DNA of 64,000 nt. Source: CAYFTL01 sp964346145 (lineage in GTDB: Bacteria > Bacillota > Clostridia > Christensenellales > Aristaeellaceae). Of the stretch, positions 58,946 through 64,000 are shown piece after piece. The position numbers were made by a program, and so were the translations under genes. The stretch lies in NCBI GenBank assembly GCA_964346145.1, contig CAYFTL010000002.1, positions 53,845 to 117,844 on the forward strand. Reading direction: 5' to 3'. Numbering within the stretch: the first letter of the stretch is position 1; every line of letters begins with the position of its first letter. The notes beneath the pieces were generated by a model that ran no database searches, had not been told where the DNA came from, and saw nothing but the letters and a program-made list of their open reading frames with translations.

Positions 58946-61225
58946 ATGTTTAAGATAATGAAACGCAAACAGCTTAGCGAGGAGATTTTTCAGCTGGATG
59001 TGCTGGCGCCCCGCGTGGCTTCTGCTGCTTTGCCCGGGCAGTTTGTCATCGTTCGGGACGATAAATACGGTGAACGCATCCCGCTCACCATTTGTGATTA
59101 CGATAGAACGGCAGGAACGGTGTCCATCGTCGTCCAGTCTATCGGTGAATCCACGAGAAAATTAGCCAAATACCAGGAAGGCGGATCGTTGGAAGATTTT
59201 GCGGGGCCTTTGGGCAACCCTTCCGAAATGGTTCATGAGGACGATGCAACCCTTCGGCAAACCCGCCGCCTGTTTGTGGCCGGCGGACTGGGCGCGGCGC
59301 CCGTATACCCTCAAGCGAAATGGGTACACGAGCACGGAGGCCGGTGTGATGTAATCATCGGTTCGCGCAGCAGAAACCTGCTTATTTTGGAAGAGGAAAT
59401 GCGCGCGGTGTGCACCAACCTTTACATCAGCACCGACGATGGAAGCTACGGCTTTCATGGAAACGCGGCGCAGCTGATTCATGAGCTGGTGAAAAACCGA
59501 GGCAAGCAGTACGACGAAGTCATCGTTATTGGGCCCATGATTATGATGAAGTTTGCGGCCCTCGCCACCAAAGAGCTGGGCATTAAAACCGTGGCCAGCA
59601 TGAATCCGATTATGGTGGATGGCACCGGCATGTGTGGCGCTTGCCGGATTACCGTGGGGGATGAGGTGAAGTTTGCCTGCGTGGATGGCCCCGAGTTTGA
59701 TGCCCATTTGCTGGATTTTGACGAGGCGATGAAACGCCAAGCGCTGTACAAAACCCAAGCGGGCCGTGAATACCTGGCGGCTACCACTCCCGAACCCAGG
59801 CATGGAGAAGATTGCTCTTTCCCCCACAATACATACGAATTTAATCAGTGGAAGCGTGTGCCTATGGCCGAACAAGAGCCCGAAGTGCGCGCAACCAACT
59901 TTGAAGAGGTTGGTTACGGTTATACGCTGGAGGAAGCCAAGCAAGAAGCGTCCCGTTGCATCAATTGCAAAAACGCCAAGTGCGTGGCCGCCTGCCCCGT
60001 GGCGATCGACATTCCCGGTTTTATTCAAAAGATTTTGGCCGATGACTTGGACGGTGCAGTGAGCGTTATTTCTGAAGCCTCTAGCCTGCCCTCGGTATGC
60101 GGCCGGGTGTGTCCTCAGGAAGACCAGTGTGAGGGCGCATGCATTCGTGGCATCAAGGGCGAGCCGATAGCCATCGGCCGGTTGGAGCGCTTTGTAGGCG
60201 ACTACGCTATAGAAAACGATAAATTTTTTGCCCATACCGCGCCCAAGACTGGCAAAAAAGTGGCGGTCATTGGTTCGGGACCTGCTGGGCTCGCCTGCGC
60301 CGGCGATCTGGCCAAAATGGGACATCAGGTGAAGGTGTTTGAAGCGCTGCATCAGCCGGGCGGCGTGTTGGTATACGGCATCCCCGAATTTCGTTTGCCC
60401 AAAGAAAAAGTGGTTGCCCAAGAAATTGCCAACGTTCGCAAGCTGGGCGTCGAGTTTGAAACCAATGTATTGGTTGGGCGCGCGGTGCAAATTGAAGAAT
60501 TGATACACAAGGAAGGCTTTGATGCGGTGTTCATCGGTTCGGGTGCTGGGCTGCCCCGGTTTATGGGTATCCCGGGCGAAAACTCCAACGGGGTTTTTTC
60601 GGCGAACGAGTACCTGACTCGCTCCAACCTGATGAAGGCGTATTCGGATGAATATCAAACACCGATTGCTGTGGGCAAAAATGTGGCGGTTGTGGGCGGA
60701 GGCAATGTCGCGATGGACGCCGCGCGCACAGCATTGCGATTGGGCGCCCGGGTCCATATCGTGTACCGCCGTAGCATGGAGGAACTTCCGGCGCGGCTGG
60801 AAGAAGTGCACCACGCCCAAGAGGAGGGTGTCATGTTCGACATTTTGACCAACCCTGTAGAAATATTGGCCGACGAAAACGGTTGGGTGAAAGGGATGAA
60901 GTGCGTCAAGATGGAGCTGGGTGAACCGGACGCCAGCGGCAGAAGGCGGCCGATAGAAGTTCTGGACAGCGAATTTATCATGGAAGTAGACACTGTGCTG
61001 ATGGCGCTGGGCACTGCGCCCAACCCGCTCATCGCTTCTACGACCGAGGGAATCAAAATCAATAGGTGGAATGGCATTGTGATCGACGAGAAAACCGGTG
61101 CCACCAATTTGCCAGGCGTATTTGCTGGCGGCGACGCGGTCACCGGAGCGGCTACGGTCATTTTGGCTATGGGCGCAGGGCGCACCGCGGCCAAGGGGAT
61201 CGACGAATATTTGCAAAAAATATGA
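58946..61225 (+). CDS. Fused NfnA-NfnB type NADPH/ferredoxin flavoprotein (GltD/PyrK-like)
   Basis: Protein of 759 residues that fuses two subunits usually encoded separately. Residues 1-280 are the ferredoxin-NADP reductase/PyrK-like part: ERIPLTICD, VAGGLGAAPVYP and the 2Fe-2S motif VDGTGMCGACRI with an Asp in place of the first Cys and a late Cys in FACVDG, as in NfnA. Residues 310-759 are the GltD/NfnB-like part: CINCKNAKCVAACPV, VCGRVCPQEDQCEGAC for 4Fe-4S clusters, the FAD site VAVIGSGPAGLACAG and the NADPH site VAVVGGGNVAMDAART. NfnAB performs electron bifurcation between NADH, ferredoxin and NADPH; a similar role is inferred. GAGGAGAG precedes the ATG. Confidence 0.9.
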   Translation: MFKIMKRKQLSEEIFQLDVLAPRVASAALPGQFVIVRDDKYGERIPLTICDYDRTAGTVSIVVQSIGESTRKLAKYQEGGSLEDFAGPLGNPSEMVHEDDATLRQTRRLFVAGGLGAAPVYPQAKWVHEHGGRCDVIIGSRSRNLLILEEEMRAVCTNLYISTDDGSYGFHGNAAQLIHELVKNRGKQYDEVIVIGPMIMMKFAALATKELGIKTVASMNPIMVDGTGMCGACRITVGDEVKFACVDGPEFDAHLLDFDEAMKRQALYKTQAGREYLAATTPEPRHGEDCSFPHNTYEFNQWKRVPMAEQEPEVRATNFEEVGYGYTLEEAKQEASRCINCKNAKCVAACPVAIDIPGFIQKILADDLDGAVSVISEASSLPSVCGRVCPQEDQCEGACIRGIKGEPIAIGRLERFVGDYAIENDKFFAHTAPKTGKKVAVIGSGPAGLACAGDLAKMGHQVKVFEALHQPGGVLVYGIPEFRLPKEKVVAQEIANVRKLGVEFETNVLVGRAVQIEELIHKEGFDAVFIGSGAGLPRFMGIPGENSNGVFSANEYLTRSNLMKAYSDEYQTPIAVGKNVAVVGGGNVAMDAARTALRLGARVHIVYRRSMEELPARLEEVHHAQEEGVMFDILTNPVEILADENGWVKGMKCVKMELGEPDASGRRRPIEVLDSEFIMEVDTVLMALGTAPNPLIASTTEGIKINRWNGIVIDEKTGATNLPGVFAGGDAVTGAATVILAMGAGRTAAKGIDEYLQKI

Positions 61226-61743
61226 TGGCTTCTAGACAAGGGAGAAAAGAATAGCTACGTGCGGAGCTTTTCGCAGATGGGGAAGCCTAAATGCAGTTTA
61301 CCCACCTGCAATAGTATAGAAAGAATTTAAGTGTATTGAAACTTTCCGAAATGATTTTGTGCGATCACGGCAACACGCTGGGTCTTGAACATCTATTTTG
61401 TGTTGTGTGGGTACGAGGGGCTGCTGTGACTGGTAAACGCAACAAAAACAGCGTATCTGCCGAGCATATGTGCAAGTTTGTGCAGCAACTCAATGCGAAG
61501 CGAAGATTAATGCCGAAAAATTTTCGCGATTGAGTTGCGACAGCGCCCGTTTTTGGACCTGGTGTACGAATATTTGGAAATTGAAGAGCGGACGAATGAA
61601 CATAAAGATGTGTGATTGCCCCCCACGTATTTGCACGCTCATATCTACGAGCAAATTGATTAAGTTTTAGAGAAAATGAAATAGAGGACGGCCAAAGCCT
61701 GGGCAAGTGTGTCGCAGATTTGGTTTGCGGTATGGAGGTTGCT
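61226..61743. other. Intergenic region with a possible gene remnant
   Basis: 518 bases. Between about 61510 and 61616 one frame reads like real protein (LRQRPFLDLVYEYLEIEER, then TNEHKDV and a stop), but it has an in-frame stop shortly upstream and no ribosome binding site. This fits the decayed 3' end of a gene. I do not recognise the family. Confidence 0.35.
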
Positions 61744-62508
61744 ATGCTTAAGCATATGTATTGCATTTATTTCAGCCCCACCGGCGGAACGCGCAAGGCG
61801 GCGCTGAATTTGGCGCAAACCATGGCTTGCGCGGTGGAAGAAATAGACTTATCCCAGCCCGATACGCCAGATTTTTCATTTGAGCAAGGCGACCGGGTGT
61901 TGTTTGCTGCGCCGGTTTTTGGAGGCCGAATCCCGACGTTGATGGCACAAAAACTTGCCCGTTGTGCTGGGCGCGGCACATTGGCCGTTACGGCAGTAGT
62001 ATACGGAAACCGGGCTTTTGACGATGCGCTGCTGGAATTGAACGATTGTGTTGGTGGGCGGGGATTTTTGCCCGTGGCTTCGGCGGCGCTTCTGGCAAAG
62101 CACTCTATGGTGCGCGCTGTAGCCGCGGGCAGGCCGGACGAGCGCGACGCGCAGGAGATGCAAAACTTTGGACAACAGATTTTGGCTAAGCTGAGCAGCG
62201 GGCAAGGATGCAAAGCTGCGCAAGTGCCCGGAAATCGGCCATATAGAGAATGGCAGCCCGGCTACACACCGCTAGGCAACCCTGATCGATGCGTTGGGTG
62301 TGGGTTGTGTTCCAAGTTGTGCCCAGCCAAAGCCATTGCGGCAGGCGATCCGACAAAGACGGCGCTCGGCTTATGTATGATATGTATGCGCTGCGTACAT
62401 ATATGCCCACAAGGCGCCCGCACATTGCCCGAACTGGCCCAGCACAGTATTTCCCAAAGGCTGGCTCCGTTAACAGAAGTGCGCTGCGAAAATCAATTGT
62501 TTTTGTAA
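61744..62508 (+). CDS. EFR1-family flavodoxin/ferredoxin protein
   Basis: Protein of 254 residues combining an N-terminal flavodoxin-like domain (CIYFSPTGGTRKAALNL at about 7-23, VLFAAPVFGGRIP, AVVYGNRAFDDALLEL) with two C-terminal 4Fe-4S ferredoxin motifs, CVGCGLCSKLCPAKAI and CMICMRCVHICPQGAR. It carries electrons in anaerobic metabolism. The ATG at 61744 has TGGAGG about five bases upstream; earlier starts in frame are less supported. It may accept electrons from the Nfn-type protein upstream, a link based only on neighbourhood and cofactors. Confidence 0.9.
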   Translation: MLKHMYCIYFSPTGGTRKAALNLAQTMACAVEEIDLSQPDTPDFSFEQGDRVLFAAPVFGGRIPTLMAQKLARCAGRGTLAVTAVVYGNRAFDDALLELNDCVGGRGFLPVASAALLAKHSMVRAVAAGRPDERDAQEMQNFGQQILAKLSSGQGCKAAQVPGNRPYREWQPGYTPLGNPDRCVGCGLCSKLCPAKAIAAGDPTKTALGLCMICMRCVHICPQGARTLPELAQHSISQRLAPLTEVRCENQLFL

Positions 62509-62540
62509 GAATTTTCTCTTCGATATTGCCGTCACACGGC

Positions 62541-62569
62541 TGGATTTTTATGCTTTTCGCCTGTATAAT
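62541..62569 (+). promoter_or_regulatory. Promoter of galE
   Basis: TGGATT (62541-62546), 17 bases and a perfect TATAAT (62564-62569), 36 bases before the start codon. A small GCCGT-cac-ACGGC hairpin (62528-62540) just upstream may end the previous gene. Confidence 0.55.
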
Positions 62570-62605
62570 ATTTAAATAGATGATTGGCGATGGAGGGAAC
62601 TGGAA

Positions 62606-63613
62606 ATGAGCATTCTTTTAACTGGGGGCACCGGTTATATTGGGTCGCACACCTGTGTAAACCTGCTGAAGTCCGGGGATGAAGTGGTAATTGTAGACAA
62701 TTTTGTCAATAGCAAACCCGATGTCTTGGAAAAGATAGAGCGAATTACCCATAAGCGGCCTACGTTTTACGAGGCTGATGTATGCGATCCGGTGGCGATG
62801 GAAGATGTTTTTGCCCGGGAAGAGATTGCTTCGGTGATCCATTTTGCTGGCCTAAAGGCGGTTGGTGAGTCGGTTCAAAAACCCTTGCTGTATTATCGCA
62901 CGAATTTGGATTCTACGCTGACGTTGCTGGAAACTATGGAGCGTCACAATGTGTTTAAACTGGTGTTCAGTTCGTCGGCAACGGTATATGGGCGTGTTGA
63001 AAAATCCCCCATCACCGAAGATGCACCTTTAGGCTGTAGTAATCCCTACGGCTGGACGAAATACATGATCGAGCAGATTTTAAGCGATCTGGCAGCTTCC
63101 GATCCCCGATGGTCTATCGCCTTGCTGCGATATTTTAATCCGGTGGGTGCCCACGAGAGCGGGCTGATCGGTGAAGATCCCAACGGCATTCCCAACAACT
63201 TGATGCCGAATGTGCTGAACGTGGCGGCAGGGAATCCTCCGGTGCTTAAAATCAATGGAGGAGATTATCCGACGGTAGATGGAACGTGTATAAGGGATTA
63301 TATTCACGTGATGGATTTGGCGCAGGGGCATAGCTTGGCTCTCAATTTTATAAATGAACATACAGGTGCCCATGCCTTTAACCTGGGAACGGGTGTGGGC
63401 TATAGCGTTTTAAACATCGTAAATACGTTTGAGCGCGCCACCGGTGTGGAGATTCCTTACGTTATTTCCGAGCGCCGGCCGGGGGATGTGCCTAGCTATT
63501 TTGCCAATCCAGAAAAAGCACAACGCTTGTTGGGCTGGAAAGCAGAAAAGACTCTGGAGGATATGTGCCGGGATGCGTGGCGCTTTAAAAACTCGGCAGT
63601 ATCCAATAAATAG
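62606..63613 (+). CDS. galE: UDP-glucose 4-epimerase
   Basis: UDP-glucose 4-epimerase of 335 residues, which interconverts UDP-galactose and UDP-glucose in the Leloir pathway and supplies UDP-galactose for polymers. The NAD-binding loop is TGGTGYIGSH (6-15). The catalytic Ser124 in FSSSATVYG and Tyr148/Lys152 in NPYGWTKYM give the YxxxK pair. RDYIHVMDLA and the C-terminal RRPGDVPSYFANPEKA complete the family signature. GGAGGG precedes the ATG. With lacZ upstream it supports galactose use, though galK and galT are not in the window. Confidence 0.95.
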   Translation: MSILLTGGTGYIGSHTCVNLLKSGDEVVIVDNFVNSKPDVLEKIERITHKRPTFYEADVCDPVAMEDVFAREEIASVIHFAGLKAVGESVQKPLLYYRTNLDSTLTLLETMERHNVFKLVFSSSATVYGRVEKSPITEDAPLGCSNPYGWTKYMIEQILSDLAASDPRWSIALLRYFNPVGAHESGLIGEDPNGIPNNLMPNVLNVAAGNPPVLKINGGDYPTVDGTCIRDYIHVMDLAQGHSLALNFINEHTGAHAFNLGTGVGYSVLNIVNTFERATGVEIPYVISERRPGDVPSYFANPEKAQRLLGWKAEKTLEDMCRDAWRFKNSAVSNK

Positions 63614-63623
63614 AAACTTACTC

Positions 63624-63656
63624 AAGCCGCCGGCATCTAAGCTGGTGGTTTATTTT
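63624..63656 (+). terminator. Terminator of galE
   Basis: AAGCCGCCGGC (63624-63634) pairs fully with GCTGGTGGTTT (63641-63651) using three G-U pairs, followed by ATTTTG. Confidence 0.75.
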
Positions 63657-63690
63657 GTAGGGTAAGAGGCTTTTGTGTAGAATGCAAATA

Positions 63691-63699
63691 TGTTATACT
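63691..63699 (+). promoter_or_regulatory. Extended -10 promoter of the terminal GNAT gene
   Basis: TGTTATACT (TATACT at 63694-63699) lies 76 bases ahead of the start codon; the -35 region is TTTTGT-like and weak. Confidence 0.45.
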
Positions 63700-63775
63700 T
63701 ATAGCATGAAATTTTGTATATTCCAATGAGTTTTTCACTTGTGTGATCGGTGTCGTATGCAAGGAGGCGTAGTAC

Positions 63776-64000
63776 ATGGAACTTGTTGCAATTTCCGCTT
63801 ACAATCGTCCTCAAATCAACGATTTTATTCAAACGCAGTGGCTTTCAACCAAGATGGTGGTGCGCGGTGAATTGGTTGACATGACCAAGGTGGACGGGAC
63901 GATCGCTTATCAGGACAATCAGCTCATCGGATTGATTACATATAGATATGCAGGAAAAACGCTGGAAGTGTTGTCGCTGGACAGCTTGCTTCCGAGGCAA
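63776..64000 (+). CDS. GNAT family N-acetyltransferase, N-terminal part
   Basis: First 75 codons of a gene running past the window end. The ATG has AAGGAGG about nine bases upstream. The visible sequence (WLSTKMVVRGELVDMTK, GTIAYQDNQLIGLITYRY, EVLSLDSL) matches the N-terminal strands of the GNAT subgroup that carries VVRGE and IGLITY motifs. The acetyl-CoA loop lies beyond the edge, so the call rests on these strands. The acceptor is unknown. Confidence 0.75.
   Translation, partial: MELVAISAYNRPQINDFIQTQWLSTKMVVRGELVDMTKVDGTIAYQDNQLIGLITYRYAGKTLEVLSLDSLLPRQ

Noticed and set aside
59162..61216. Minus-strand open frame of 684 codons opposite the Nfn fusion
   Set aside because: Antisense shadow of a complete, motif-rich flavoprotein. 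Frames of this length arise from codon bias in GC-rich genes.

Overview
The window reads as a chromosomal segment of a Firmicute, most likely a class Clostridia member of intermediate GC. The evidence is strong AGGAGG-type ribosome binding sites, TTGACA/TATAAT-type promoters, ATG/GTG/TTG starts, a Clostridium-like GyrA, a sortase-type surface protein, a YhaM-like protein, a PepV-like dipeptidase and a probable PerR box. The 100-N run inside a coding repeat and two likely one-base frameshifts show that this is a draft, perhaps metagenome-assembled, sequence. I see no tRNA, rRNA, CRISPR array, insertion sequence, phage gene or replication origin.

Layout. 1-2262: three tandem signal peptidase I genes, ending in a terminator shared with gyrA. 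2264-6901: gyrB-gyrA on the minus strand. GyrA carries Ile at the main fluoroquinolone-resistance position. 7082-9462: a promoter with perfect consensus hexamers drives a two-repeat DUF1538 membrane protein and two P-II-like proteins. 9688-15653: an aminoglycoside-phosphotransferase-like kinase, a sortase-anchored repeat protein broken by the assembly gap, a YhaM-like OB/HD protein, an acetamidase/formamidase and an XRE-family membrane regulator. 15779-20091: a minus-strand operon of a HyuA-like protein, an rRNA m5C methyltransferase, a DUF402 protein and a DUF503 protein. 20268-21904: a VTT/TVP38 membrane protein and a thiol peroxidase under a probable PerR box.

22045-25380: a heparinase II/III-like protein, an ASRT-family (sensory rhodopsin transducer) protein and a pyruvate-kinase-like protein without the C-terminal domain. 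The cluster follows a promoter with an inverted repeat in its spacer. 25451-31919: an alpha/beta hydrolase, an orphan BMP-type binding protein and a sugar-type ABC importer (binding protein plus two permeases, no ATPase). 32147-36356: overlapping GDPD-GNAT-GtrA genes, a zinc-ribbon protein, and a PRTase-like protein translationally coupled to a Na+-decarboxylase beta subunit. 36676-40133: a GlsB-type protein, inorganic pyrophosphatase, a frameshifted GH43-like glycosidase, DedA and a C39-like cysteine peptidase. 40373-45173: an operon of a flippase-like membrane protein, M20 and M42 peptidases and a PTS-IIC-like protein. 45284-49544: a minus-strand operon of an HD protein, RluF, a nucleoside hydrolase and ProS.

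49668-64000: a DUF1015 protein, a GH2 beta-galactosidase, a heterodimeric ABC exporter, a nitroreductase, a fused NfnA-NfnB-type flavoprotein, a flavodoxin/ferredoxin protein, GalE and the start of a GNAT acetyltransferase.

The gene set fits an anaerobic, sugar- and peptide-using fermenter. Carbohydrate functions are spread across it (ABC sugar importer, LacZ, GalE, GH43, heparinase-like), with NADPH/ferredoxin metabolism (Nfn fusion), sodium-coupled energetics (OadB) and peroxide defence (Tpx). The least understood units, and the best candidates for undescribed biology, are the DUF1538/P-II operon, the heparinase-ASRT-pyruvate-kinase-like cluster, and the PRTase-like/OadB pair in which the PRPP-binding acidic residues are absent.
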